A DNA stretch of 64,000 nt from an uncultured Erythrobacter sp. Its GTDB lineage: Bacteria > Pseudomonadota > Alphaproteobacteria > Sphingomonadales > Sphingomonadaceae. Below, piece after piece: positions 27,051 to 35,070 of this stretch (position 1 is its first letter; each line of letters starts with the position of its first letter). Below the pieces are notes generated by a model, which was not told the DNA's origin, did not search any database, and worked only from the letters and a program-made list of their open reading frames with translations. The translations under genes were made by a program, and so were the position numbers. The stretch covers positions 62,001-126,000 of the forward strand of contig CALCCG010000153.1 of the NCBI GenBank assembly GCA_937899785.1. The letters run 5' to 3'.

Positions 27051-28304
27051 ATGAACAAGCCTGCCGCGATCAAGGACACCAGTGTCTTTGCGCCGGAAAC
27101 CCTGCTGCAGCCTTGGGAGTACTATCGGGCAATCCACGATGCCGGGATCGATGTCGAGCACCTGCCCGAGATGAACACCTTTGTCGTTTACAGCTACGAT
27201 TTGTGCAGCGAAGCGACCTCGAAGCCTGATATTTTCTCAAACGACTTCAGTGTGTTGATGGGTCGCGAACACGATGAAGAGATCGTGGCCATTTTGGCCG
27301 AAGGCTGGCCGGACGAGCAAACTCTGCTCACCGCCGATGCGCCCGTGCACACACGCAATCGCAAGCTGGTCAACCTAGCCTTTTCGATGAAGCGCGTGAA
27401 CGCGATTGAGGAAACCATGCGCGGCAAGTCGATCGCGCTGATCGAAGCCTTTGCCAACAAAGGCGCGTGCGAGTTTGTCGAGGAATTCGCGATTCCGCTA
27501 CCCGTGTATATGATTGCGGGGCAAATCGGGCTCGACACCGACATCAAGCAGGTCAAGAAATGGTCTGACGCGGCGGTCGATCGGTTCAGCCAAATGGTCG
27601 ATCACGAGCGCAAGAAAGAATGCGCGCGTAGCCTGGTTGAATACCAGCACTACATGAAGAGCAAGATTGATGAGCGCCGGGCCGATGGCGGCGATGATCT
27701 GCTTGCCGACTTGGTCGCTGCCAAGGTCGAAGGGGAAACCCCGCTGACCGATCCAGAGATTATGTCGATCATGCAGCAGTTTATGGTCGCCGGGAACGAG
27801 ACCACCACCTCAACCCTTGCCGGATGCCTGCTGCAATTGATCCGCAACCCTGATCAAATGGCAAAAGCCAAAGCCGCCGCGGGCGGCCGCGATCCCAAGC
27901 TGATCATGAACATGATCGAAGAGGCGCTGCGCTACGAAACGCCCACATCGGGGATGTGGCGCATCGTCAAAGAGGACACTCAGCTGGGCGAGCACACGCT
28001 TCCAGCTGGATCAATCGCGCAATTGCGCTACGCCGCAGCCAACCGCGATCCGAGCAAATTCGAAGATCCGGATAAGTTCGACATTGAGCGCAAGAACGCG
28101 CGCGCGCACCTCGCCTTTGGCAAGGGGCCGCATATGTGCGTGGGCAATATGCTCAGCCGCAAGGAAATGCTGGTCGCCTTTGACGAATTGCTTGAGCGGC
28201 TCGATGGGTTCGCCGTGTCGAATGAGAATGAAATCGAGGTTCTCCAGAACATCCTATTGCGCGGCGTCATCAAGCTGCCCATCACGTTCTCTCAGAAGGC
28301 CTGA
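27051..28304 (+). CDS. Cytochrome P450
   Basis: Soluble bacterial P450 of 417 residues. It has the I-helix FMVAGNETTTS for oxygen activation, the K-helix EEALRYE, and the heme-ligand loop FGKGPHMCVGNML with axial Cys363. ATG at 27051 is preferred over one at 27006 because GGAG precedes it by about seven bases and the extra 15 residues are unlike the family. No ferredoxin is adjacent. It is followed after five bases by an acyl-CoA dehydrogenase, then a DUF35 protein and a thiolase. That order resembles the cyp125-fadE28-fadE29-chsH-ltp2 operon of mycobacterial sterol degradation, so hydroxylation of a terminal or branched side-chain carbon is an attractive role. Confidence 0.92.
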   Translation: MNKPAAIKDTSVFAPETLLQPWEYYRAIHDAGIDVEHLPEMNTFVVYSYDLCSEATSKPDIFSNDFSVLMGREHDEEIVAILAEGWPDEQTLLTADAPVHTRNRKLVNLAFSMKRVNAIEETMRGKSIALIEAFANKGACEFVEEFAIPLPVYMIAGQIGLDTDIKQVKKWSDAAVDRFSQMVDHERKKECARSLVEYQHYMKSKIDERRADGGDDLLADLVAAKVEGETPLTDPEIMSIMQQFMVAGNETTTSTLAGCLLQLIRNPDQMAKAKAAAGGRDPKLIMNMIEEALRYETPTSGMWRIVKEDTQLGEHTLPAGSIAQLRYAAANRDPSKFEDPDKFDIERKNARAHLAFGKGPHMCVGNMLSRKEMLVAFDELLERLDGFAVSNENEIEVLQNILLRGVIKLPITFSQKA

Positions 28305-28309
28305 TCGCG

Positions 28310-29389
28310 ATGAACTTTGATCTTTCCGAAGAGCAGGAGATGTTCTGCGACTCGGTGAAGCGCTTTGCCGCGCCAATCGATGTCGAAGCGCGGCGCAGAT
28401 TGCGGCTCTCGCCCACAGGCTATGACCGCGATCGCTGGCAAAAGCTTGCTGAGCTTGGCCTGATTGCTCTGGCTGTGCCCGAAGAGGACGGCGGCATGGG
28501 CGGTTCGCCGGTTGATCTGGCGCTAGTGCACGAAGCTATCGGCAAAGCCAATTCACCCGATCCGTTGCTTGAACACGGGGTTCTGCCGGCTTGCTTGCTG
28601 GAAGGGCATGAGGCCCTTGAGAGCGTTTTGAGCGGAGAGCGGATCGCAACCCTAGCCTGGGCCGAACGCTCGCAGCGCTTCAGTCTCACGCCCGTCGGTG
28701 TGACAGCCGAAGCGAGCGGCGATGGTTTCATCATCTCAGGCGAGAAGACCTTTGTCATGGGTGGACTGCTTGCCGATCTCTTCCTTGTGACGGCCAGTCT
28801 CGAAGGGGAGACGGCGGTGTTCGCGGTTCCAGCGCATGCACCAGGGATAGATCAGCGCGCCTATCGCCTGACCGACGGCAGCATCGCGTGTGAGATCCGG
28901 CTCACTCGGGTTGCTGTCGGACGATTGGCGCGGCTCAATCACGATGCCGCTTCGCTGGCGCACATCGTGTCGACCCTTCGCCTGTGCTCAGCCGCCGAGT
29001 TGGTAGGCCTTGGCCAACGCTTGCTCGACGATACGCTCGTCTTTGTTAAGGAGCGCGAGCAGTTTGGCGTCGCCATTGGCACATTCCAGGCCCTTCAGCA
29101 TCGCCTTGTTGAGGCCTACGCTCGTCTCGAACAGTCACGGTCGATGCTCTATCGCGCAGCGCTTAGCGATCCATCTTCTGCCTTGGAATGGTCCAAGGCC
29201 GCCGCTGGGGCAAAGGCCTTCATCACAGAAAATATCGACGCGATCAGCCGTGAAGCGGTTCAGATGCACGGGGGCATGGGGATCACCGACGAATTGGCGA
29301 TTGGCCACGCGATGAAACGGGCCCTGGTGCTCGGCCGCCTGTTCGGCGACGCCGAAAGCGTTCTCGCCGAATACGCGCACGCGGCCTGA
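28310..29389 (+). CDS. Acyl-CoA dehydrogenase
   Basis: Flavoprotein of 359 residues. The N-terminal helical domain begins MNFDLSEEQEMFCDSVKRFA. GDGFIISGEKTFVMGG is the middle strand domain, KEREQFGVAIGTFQALQHR the FAD-contacting helix, and VQMHGGMGITDELAIGHAMK the C-terminal signature. It is shorter than the usual 380-400 residues and resembles one partner of the heteromeric dehydrogenases used in steroid side-chain breakdown. The second ACAD at 32574 could be its partner. It introduces an alpha,beta double bond into an acyl-CoA and transfers electrons to ETF. Confidence 0.9.
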   Translation: MNFDLSEEQEMFCDSVKRFAAPIDVEARRRLRLSPTGYDRDRWQKLAELGLIALAVPEEDGGMGGSPVDLALVHEAIGKANSPDPLLEHGVLPACLLEGHEALESVLSGERIATLAWAERSQRFSLTPVGVTAEASGDGFIISGEKTFVMGGLLADLFLVTASLEGETAVFAVPAHAPGIDQRAYRLTDGSIACEIRLTRVAVGRLARLNHDAASLAHIVSTLRLCSAAELVGLGQRLLDDTLVFVKEREQFGVAIGTFQALQHRLVEAYARLEQSRSMLYRAALSDPSSALEWSKAAAGAKAFITENIDAISREAVQMHGGMGITDELAIGHAMKRALVLGRLFGDAESVLAEYAHAA

Positions 29390-29403
29390 AGAGAGCGCAA
29401 CGG

Positions 29404-29841
29404 ATGGCTGAAAAGATCGACCCAGACCTTTGGAGTGAGGGGCCCAATCCGCAATTGATGGGCGGTCGCCTCCCCTCAGGTGAGATCGTGTTCCCTATGC
29501 CCGTGGGCGACGCTGCGCGCGATGTGGAGCCATACAAACTCTCGCGCACGGGCACGCTTTGGTCCTGGACCACGCAAGGCTTCCTGCCCAAGGAACCGTA
29601 TATCGGTCCTGGGTCAAACGAAGGCCCCAATGGCGAACCATCGCCGCCCGACTTCCAGCCTTTCCTTCTTGGCTATGTCGAACTTCCGGGCGAAGTGATT
29701 GTCGAAAGCCGAATTGTCGACGCAGCGCTTGAAGACCTGAGCCTGAACATACCGGTCGAGTTCTGCATCGTGCCGTTTAGCAATCGCCACGACACCTACG
29801 CGTTTCGACCCATTGCCGCTCAACAGGAGGACACTGCATGA
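29404..29841 (+). CDS. DUF35 OB-fold protein without zinc-ribbon cysteines
   Basis: A 145-residue DUF35 (Zn-ribbon/OB-fold acyl-CoA-associated) protein. The linker MGGRLPSGEIVFPMPVGD occupies the place of the zinc ribbon, and LSRTGTLWSWTTQGF starts the OB fold. The family normally has two CxxC pairs before the OB fold; here all four are gone, and the only Cys lies in the late strand EFCIVPF. DUF35 proteins bind thiolase-like aldolases such as Ltp2 and are needed for their activity. Its stop overlaps the thiolase start by ATGA, so the two are very likely a complex. Confidence 0.85.
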   Translation: MAEKIDPDLWSEGPNPQLMGGRLPSGEIVFPMPVGDAARDVEPYKLSRTGTLWSWTTQGFLPKEPYIGPGSNEGPNGEPSPPDFQPFLLGYVELPGEVIVESRIVDAALEDLSLNIPVEFCIVPFSNRHDTYAFRPIAAQQEDTA

Positions 29842-31010
29842 GCGAGAACGTCTACATCATCGGCGCGGGCATTCACCCCTTTGGCCGCACGCAGGAGCGA
29901 TCAGGCCGCGAGCAGGGGGTGTACGCCGTGCGCCAGGCGCTCGAGGATGCCGGGCTCGAATGGGCCGATATCGAATGCGCGTATGGCGGATCTGCCGCAG
30001 CGGGCAACGCCGACATCATGGTCAACGAATTGGGCCTGACAGCCCTCCCCTTTGTCAATGTCGCGAATGGCTGTGCCACCGGGGGCAGCGCTATCGCATC
30101 AGCCCAGCAAGCGGTCGCGAGCGGTATGTACGACCTCGCGCTGGCGGTCGGTTTTGACAAACACCCGCGCGGCGCCTTCAACGCCCAGCCCGCCGATTAT
30201 GGCTTGCCTGAATGGTACGGCGAAACGGGCATGATGCTGACGACGCAATTCTTTGCGCTAAAGATTCAGCGCTATATGCAATTGCACGGCATCAGCCGGA
30301 CGACGCTTGGCCGCGTGGCCGAAAAGGCCTTCCGCAACGGGGCCAAGGCGCCGCACGCGTGGCGCCGCTCGCCGATCGATCTCGAAACGATCATGAACGC
30401 CCCAATGATCAACGATCCCCTGACCAAGTTCATGTTCTGCTCACCCGCTGAAGGGGGCGTGGCCTTGATCCTTGCGAGCGAAAAGAAGGCGCGTGAATTG
30501 GGGGCGCTGGGCGATGGCAAATCAGTCAAGATTGCCAAAGTCGCCTTCAAGACCCGTCCGCCTGACAGTTTCGAAGTCTTCCAGGCTGGCATCAGCATCA
30601 AGGAAGGCGGTAAACCCACTGTGCTCGCGGCGCGGGCTGCTTTCGAAGGCGCCGGGATTGGCCCCGAAGACATCGACGTCGCGCAGCTCCAGGACACCGA
30701 AAGCGGAGCGGAAATTATGCATATGGCCGAGAACGGCTTCTGCAAAGATGGCGATCAGGAGGAATGGCTCGCCAATGGCTGGTCGGAAGTCGACGGCAAA
30801 TTGCCGATCAACACTGATGGCGGCTGCCTAGCCTGCGGCGAACCAATCGGTGCATCGGGCTTGAGGCAGGTCTATGAGAATGTTGAGCAGTTGCGCGGAC
30901 GCGCGGGCGAACGGCAGGTGTCGGGCCGCGATGGCGATGGTCCCAAGACCGCCTACAGCCACGTCTACGGTGCGCCCGGCATTTCCGCTGTTGCGATTAT
31001 GGAGCGGTGA
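29838..31010 (+). CDS. Thiolase-like enzyme of the lipid-transfer-protein type
   Basis: A 390-residue thiolase-fold protein. VNVANGCATGGSA includes the nucleophile-position Cys79. The C-terminal motif reads GGCLACGEPIGASG, where ordinary thiolases have GHPxGxSG, so the general-base His is Glu335. Such changes are known from Ltp2-like retro-aldolases that cleave tertiary or branched 3-hydroxyacyl-CoA side chains. It is coupled to the DUF35 gene by an ATGA overlap. The SDR that follows begins at once. It may perform carbon-carbon cleavage of a CoA-activated branched chain, either thiolytic or by retro-aldol. Confidence 0.88.
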   Translation: MSENVYIIGAGIHPFGRTQERSGREQGVYAVRQALEDAGLEWADIECAYGGSAAAGNADIMVNELGLTALPFVNVANGCATGGSAIASAQQAVASGMYDLALAVGFDKHPRGAFNAQPADYGLPEWYGETGMMLTTQFFALKIQRYMQLHGISRTTLGRVAEKAFRNGAKAPHAWRRSPIDLETIMNAPMINDPLTKFMFCSPAEGGVALILASEKKARELGALGDGKSVKIAKVAFKTRPPDSFEVFQAGISIKEGGKPTVLAARAAFEGAGIGPEDIDVAQLQDTESGAEIMHMAENGFCKDGDQEEWLANGWSEVDGKLPINTDGGCLACGEPIGASGLRQVYENVEQLRGRAGERQVSGRDGDGPKTAYSHVYGAPGISAVAIMER

Positions 31011-31012
31011 GC

Positions 31013-31783
31013 ATGGGTAGGATGACCGACAAGGTCGCGCTGGTCACCGGGGGCGCGGAAGGCATAGGAGCCACCGTGGGTCGGATGATCGTCGCTGAAG
31101 GCGGCGAGGCGCTGCTGTGTGACGTGCAGATCGATAAGGCTCGGGCGCTCGCTGATGAACTGGGCGAGAACGCCGCGGCTTTCGAGCTGGATGTACGCGA
31201 CCTCGACCAATGGTACGCGGCGGTCAAAGCTGCGCAGGAGCGGTTCGGCAAGCTCAACGTGCTGTGCAACGTCGCTGGAATTTCCGAGCCTGGGATCGTG
31301 ACCGATGTTGATCTCGACAGTTGGAATCGCACAATCGATATCAATCTCAACGGCCCGTTCTACGGATGCCGAGCCGCGATTCCGGCGATGGAGGCTGCGG
31401 GGGAGCCGGGCGCGATCGTCAATATCGGCTCGATGATCGCGATGCGCGCCGCTGCGTTTGTTGCGGCCTATTCCGCGTCGAAAGCTGGGCTGCTAGGGCT
31501 CACTCGCTCGGTCGCGCTGGACTTGGCCGAACGCGGCCTGCCGATCCGCGCAAATATGGTTCACCCTGGCGCGATCCGCACGCCAATGTATGATCGCTAT
31601 AAGTATTCCGGCGTCGACACACCCGAAAACATTGAAACCAACTTTGCTGCTACACACCCGATGAACCGGATCGGCGAGCCCGAAGAGGTGGCCAAAGCGG
31701 TGGTCTTCCTCGCCAGCGACGAAGCGAGTTTCACCACAGGCTGCGATTTCACGGTCGATGGCGGCGGATCGATAAGGAGCTAG
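31013..31783 (+). CDS. Short-chain dehydrogenase/reductase
   Basis: Classical SDR of 256 residues with TGGAEGIGATVGR near residue 12, CNVAG near 85 in place of NNAG, YSASK near 155, and FTTGCDFTVDGGGS at the end. The Asp in LLCDVQIDK supports NAD(H). ATG at 31013 lies three bases after the thiolase stop; a GTG at 31007 is an alternative. It may oxidise a 3-hydroxyacyl-CoA or a product of the thiolase step. It is followed by the second ThuA-like gene. Confidence 0.9.
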   Translation: MGRMTDKVALVTGGAEGIGATVGRMIVAEGGEALLCDVQIDKARALADELGENAAAFELDVRDLDQWYAAVKAAQERFGKLNVLCNVAGISEPGIVTDVDLDSWNRTIDINLNGPFYGCRAAIPAMEAAGEPGAIVNIGSMIAMRAAAFVAAYSASKAGLLGLTRSVALDLAERGLPIRANMVHPGAIRTPMYDRYKYSGVDTPENIETNFAATHPMNRIGEPEEVAKAVVFLASDEASFTTGCDFTVDGGGSIRS

Positions 31784-31788
31784 GCGGC

Positions 31789-32559
31789 ATGACTGAAACC
31801 ACCAGTGAACGCATCGACGCGCACTTCATTATCGGCGGCAAGTACCACGATATGGACACCCCGCGCATTGAGATACTCAAACTGCTCGCCGAACATCCGC
31901 GCATCCGGACGACGGTAGCGTGCGACTTTTCGGGGCTTGAGCGGCTAGAGCAGTGCCGGTTCTTGATAACTTACACAGTCGACGAGGTGCCGACCCAAGA
32001 GCAAGCTGAGTATCTCCAAGCCTGGGTCGAAGGAGGTGGAAAGTATCTGGCGCTCCACGGCACAAACTCGATACTCGCCTTTCGCGAGGACGGCTTGGTG
32101 GACGCACCGGATGACACCACCGGTTTTATGGCATTGCTCGGCACGCAGTTCAAAGCGCACCCGCCCATCGGGCCATTCGAAGTTGAAGTCGTCGATGGGG
32201 ATCACGAACTGACGAGCGGGATCAGCAACTTTGAAGTGGTGGACGAACTCTACATCACCAAGATCACCAATGACATAAACGTCTTGATGCAGACCACCTT
32301 CGAAGGCGAAGCGACAGGATTTGTGGACTCTGACTGGCCCGAAACCAAAGTGCCGATCCTCTACACCCGTGACGTCGGCAAGGGTGAGATCGTGTACAAC
32401 ATCCTTGGCCATTGCCGGGGGCATTACGACCTTCCGGGCATGGCCGATTTCTATCCGCACAAGGAAATGTGCGCGTGGAATTACGACGTTTTCTATGAGA
32501 TGCTGCGTCGCGCCATTCTTTGGGCGATGCGCGAAGAGGCGCTTGAGCCAGCGCAATAG
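31789..32559 (+). CDS. ThuA-like domain protein
   Basis: A 256-residue ThuA-fold protein, distant from the one at 25794. HFIIGGKYHDMDTPRIEIL is the first strand and helix, YLALHGTNS the His-bearing turn, DHELTSGISNFEVVDELYI the middle motif, and LGHCRGHYDLPGMADFY the C-terminal signature. It lies five bases after the SDR and 14 bases before the second ACAD. The occurrence of two ThuA-like genes in one catabolic island hints at sequential or paired action, but their reaction is not known. Confidence 0.8.
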   Translation: MTETTSERIDAHFIIGGKYHDMDTPRIEILKLLAEHPRIRTTVACDFSGLERLEQCRFLITYTVDEVPTQEQAEYLQAWVEGGGKYLALHGTNSILAFREDGLVDAPDDTTGFMALLGTQFKAHPPIGPFEVEVVDGDHELTSGISNFEVVDELYITKITNDINVLMQTTFEGEATGFVDSDWPETKVPILYTRDVGKGEIVYNILGHCRGHYDLPGMADFYPHKEMCAWNYDVFYEMLRRAILWAMREEALEPAQ

Positions 32560-32573
32560 GGACGCTTGACGAT

Positions 32574-33782
32574 ATGGATATGGACTTCTCTCCTGCAGAC
32601 GCGGCCTTCCGCGAGGAAGTGCGCGACTTTCTGGCGGAAAAACTGCCCCAGCACCTGCGCGACGGCGCGCGGCGCACGCCAGGAGTTTTTGTTGAGCCCG
32701 ATATTGGAATGGAATGGCACCGCATCCTTTATGAAAAAGGGTGGGTCGCGCCGCACTGGCCAAAGGAGGACGGCGGCACCGGATGGACTCCGACCCAGCG
32801 GTTTATCTTTGACAAAGAGAGCGCGCTGGCCGGAGCACCTGGCCTTCCTGTCCTGGCTCTGAAGCTTGTCGGGCCCGTCATCTGTGCGTTTGGCACACCC
32901 GAGCAGAAGGCGCGTTTCCTTCCGCGGATCCTTTCCGGCGAAGACTATTGGTGCCAAGGCTATTCAGAGCCGGGCAGCGGATCGGATCTCGCCAGCCTCA
33001 AGACGTCAGCGCGCATCGAAGGCGATGAATATGTCGTCAACGGCTCCAAAATCTGGACGACGCACGCCCATCACGCCAACTGGATTTTCGCCTTGGTGCG
33101 TACGAACGCCGAAGTGCGCCCCCAGGCCGGCATTACTTTCCTTTTGATGCCCATGGATCAGGAAGGCGTTGAGGTGTCGCCGATCCATTCAATGTCAGGC
33201 GATCACGAAGTCAACGCGGTCTTCTTCAGCGACGCCAAGAGCCATGTCGACAATCGTATCGGCGAAGAAGGTCAGGGCTGGAGCATCGCCAAGTTCTTGC
33301 TTGAAAATGAGCGAGGTGGATCGTGCCATGCTCCGAGGTTGCTTCAGTCGATTGATACGCTGGCTGAGCTCGCGCAATCGCAGCCTTCGGGCGTGAACGG
33401 TGCGATCGCTCATGACCCTCGCTTTCGCGACAGGCTGGCGCGGGCTCGGCTGGACGCCGAAGCCTTGGAGTTCACCGAGCTGCGCATCCTCGCCGAGTTG
33501 GCCAAGGGGCGCCCGCCCGGCCCGCAGACCTCGCTTGTCAAATTGCTGGCGTCCAATATCGGCCAGGAAGTGGACACCTTGCGGGTCAACCTATTGGGCA
33601 CTGACGCGCTGCAATTGCCGCTCGAGCGTCCGCTTTATGGCAATGAAAGTCCCGAACCTGTCGGCAGCGAGATGGCTCAGACCGCGATGGGTCGTTACCT
33701 CAACAATCGCGCGGCCACGATCTTTGGCGGCTCGGATGAGGTGCAAAAGAACATTATTGCCAAGACTGTGCTCGGCCTTTGA
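32574..33782 (+). CDS. Acyl-CoA dehydrogenase
   Basis: Flavoprotein of 402 residues. The N-terminal part contains GWVAPHWPKEDGGTG. WCQGYSEPGSGSDLASLKT is the FAD-binding strand signature, YVVNGSKIWTTHAHHANW the middle domain, and RAATIFGGSDEVQKNIIAK the C-terminal signature with the flavin-binding loop. The start is at 32574 or six bases later. It resembles FadE-type enzymes of steroid and cyclic-acid degradation. It may be a homomer or the second subunit of an alpha2beta2 enzyme with the ACAD at 28310. Confidence 0.9.
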   Translation: MDMDFSPADAAFREEVRDFLAEKLPQHLRDGARRTPGVFVEPDIGMEWHRILYEKGWVAPHWPKEDGGTGWTPTQRFIFDKESALAGAPGLPVLALKLVGPVICAFGTPEQKARFLPRILSGEDYWCQGYSEPGSGSDLASLKTSARIEGDEYVVNGSKIWTTHAHHANWIFALVRTNAEVRPQAGITFLLMPMDQEGVEVSPIHSMSGDHEVNAVFFSDAKSHVDNRIGEEGQGWSIAKFLLENERGGSCHAPRLLQSIDTLAELAQSQPSGVNGAIAHDPRFRDRLARARLDAEALEFTELRILAELAKGRPPGPQTSLVKLLASNIGQEVDTLRVNLLGTDALQLPLERPLYGNESPEPVGSEMAQTAMGRYLNNRAATIFGGSDEVQKNIIAKTVLGL

Positions 33783-33823
33783 TCCAAGCGCTCTCAATCC
33801 ACTCTCGAAGAAAGACGCTCTGA

Positions 33824-34726
33824 ATGGACGTTTCGAAGTTAATGTTCCGCCAAGGGCTTATGGGCGGAGCCCGGATACTGGTGACCGGCGGCGGCACGGG
33901 CCTTGGCAAGGAAATGTCCGAAGCGTTCCTTAAACTGGGCGCCACCGTCTACATTTGCGGGCGGCGTCAGAACAAGCTGGACGAATGCGCTGCTGAGTTG
34001 ATGGAAAAGCACGGCGGCAAGGTTGTCGCCCACGCCTGCGACATCCGCGATCCCGATGCGATCCACGCTATGGTCGATGCGATCTGGGCCGATGGTGGCG
34101 CGCTAACCGGGGTGGTCAATAACGCGGCGGGCAATTTCATCAGCCGCACCGAAGATCTCTCGGTCAACGGCTTTAACGCGATTGCGGATATTGTGATGCG
34201 CGGTACATTTTATGTAACGCTTGATGTGGGCAAACGTCTCATCGCGGAAGGGAAGAAGGCGAGCTTCCTGTCGATCCTGACAACCTGGGTTTGGTCCGGC
34301 AGCGCCTTTGTCGTGCCTAGCGCGATGTCGAAGACCGCGATCAACGCGATGACACAAAGCCTGGCGACCGAATGGGGGCGCTACGGTCTGCGCTTTAACG
34401 CGATCAACCCCGGACTCTTCCCGACCAAGGGCATGAGCGCGCGACTGCACCCAGGCGGAAGCGGCGGAAATTCCGGCAACGAAATGAACCCCATGGGACG
34501 CGCTGGCGAAATGCACGAAATCGGAAATCTCGCCGTTTTCCTGATGGGCCCCGGAGCGGAATATGTGAACGGGCAAACGATTGCGATCGACGGCGCGGGC
34601 TACCAAGCCAATGGCGGCACCTTCTACCCCATGCTCCAAGGACTTGGCGACGCGGAGTGGGAGCAAATGCGCGCCATGATCAAAGGCACCAACGACAAGG
34701 ACAAGGCCGACCGCGCGACGGGTTGA
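33824..34726 (+). CDS. 2,4-dienoyl-CoA-reductase-like SDR
   Basis: SDR of 300 residues similar to 2,4-dienoyl-CoA reductases. It has the cofactor motif TGGGTGLGKEM near residue 21, Arg in ICGRRQ for NADP(H), and NNAAGNF. The usual YxxxK is replaced by AMSK, so Lys is kept but Tyr is absent, as in DECR-type enzymes. RFNAINPGLFPTKGMSARL is the extended substrate loop. It closes the run of plus-strand genes that begins at 22585. It would reduce a dienoyl-CoA formed by the two dehydrogenases. Confidence 0.87.
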   Translation: MDVSKLMFRQGLMGGARILVTGGGTGLGKEMSEAFLKLGATVYICGRRQNKLDECAAELMEKHGGKVVAHACDIRDPDAIHAMVDAIWADGGALTGVVNNAAGNFISRTEDLSVNGFNAIADIVMRGTFYVTLDVGKRLIAEGKKASFLSILTTWVWSGSAFVVPSAMSKTAINAMTQSLATEWGRYGLRFNAINPGLFPTKGMSARLHPGGSGGNSGNEMNPMGRAGEMHEIGNLAVFLMGPGAEYVNGQTIAIDGAGYQANGGTFYPMLQGLGDAEWEQMRAMIKGTNDKDKADRATG

Positions 34727-34738
34727 GCCGTCGGCTCA
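34724..34738. terminator. Small hairpin joining two convergent stop codons
   Basis: TGAGCC-GTC-GGCTCA forms a 6-bp stem with a 3-base loop. The left arm begins with the SDR stop and the right arm ends with the stop of the opposing DUF1330 gene. No T-run. Weak as a terminator. Confidence 0.3.
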
Positions 34739-35050
34739 GCCGCGTGGCGGCATGCCATGCACCATCGTCAAAAATTTGAGGTTTGTCCCGGCGCGGCGAT
34801 GCTCCGAGAGTGCCTGATAGTCCGGATCATCGTACCAGGCCTTGGCCGCCGCCTCGTTGGGAAAACGCCAGACGACGACGCGCCCGTCCAACGCGGACGA
34901 CCCTTCCAGCGTTTCCGGAGCGTCATCAAAGGTAATGAACTCGCCGCCATGCTTCTTCAGGATCGGGAAAAAGCCCTTTTCATAAAGACGGTAGGTCTCT
35001 GCATCCGCGATAGTGAAATTGGCGATCATGATCACGGGCGTCTCGGTCAT
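34736..35050 (-). CDS. DUF1330 family protein
   Basis: A 104-residue protein of the dimeric alpha/beta-barrel DUF1330 family, seen in IANFTIADAETYRLYEKGF, VVVWRFPNEAAAKAWYDDPD and YQALSEHRRAGTNLKFLTM. The function of the family is unknown; members lie among oxidative catabolic genes. Its gene follows the minus-strand CoA ligase after 20 bases, so they form a unit. Convergent with the dienoyl-CoA-reductase-like gene. Confidence 0.82.
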   Translation of the reverse strand: MTETPVIMIANFTIADAETYRLYEKGFFPILKKHGGEFITFDDAPETLEGSSALDGRVVVWRFPNEAAAKAWYDDPDYQALSEHRRAGTNLKFLTMVHGMPPRG

Positions 35051-35070
35051 TGTTTTCCTTTCGCGCGGGC

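Noticed and set aside
33824-34726. Loss of the catalytic Tyr as an anomaly in this SDR
   Set aside because: The AMSK motif with Lys only is normal for dienoyl-CoA-reductase-type SDRs, unlike the case at 42165-42929.
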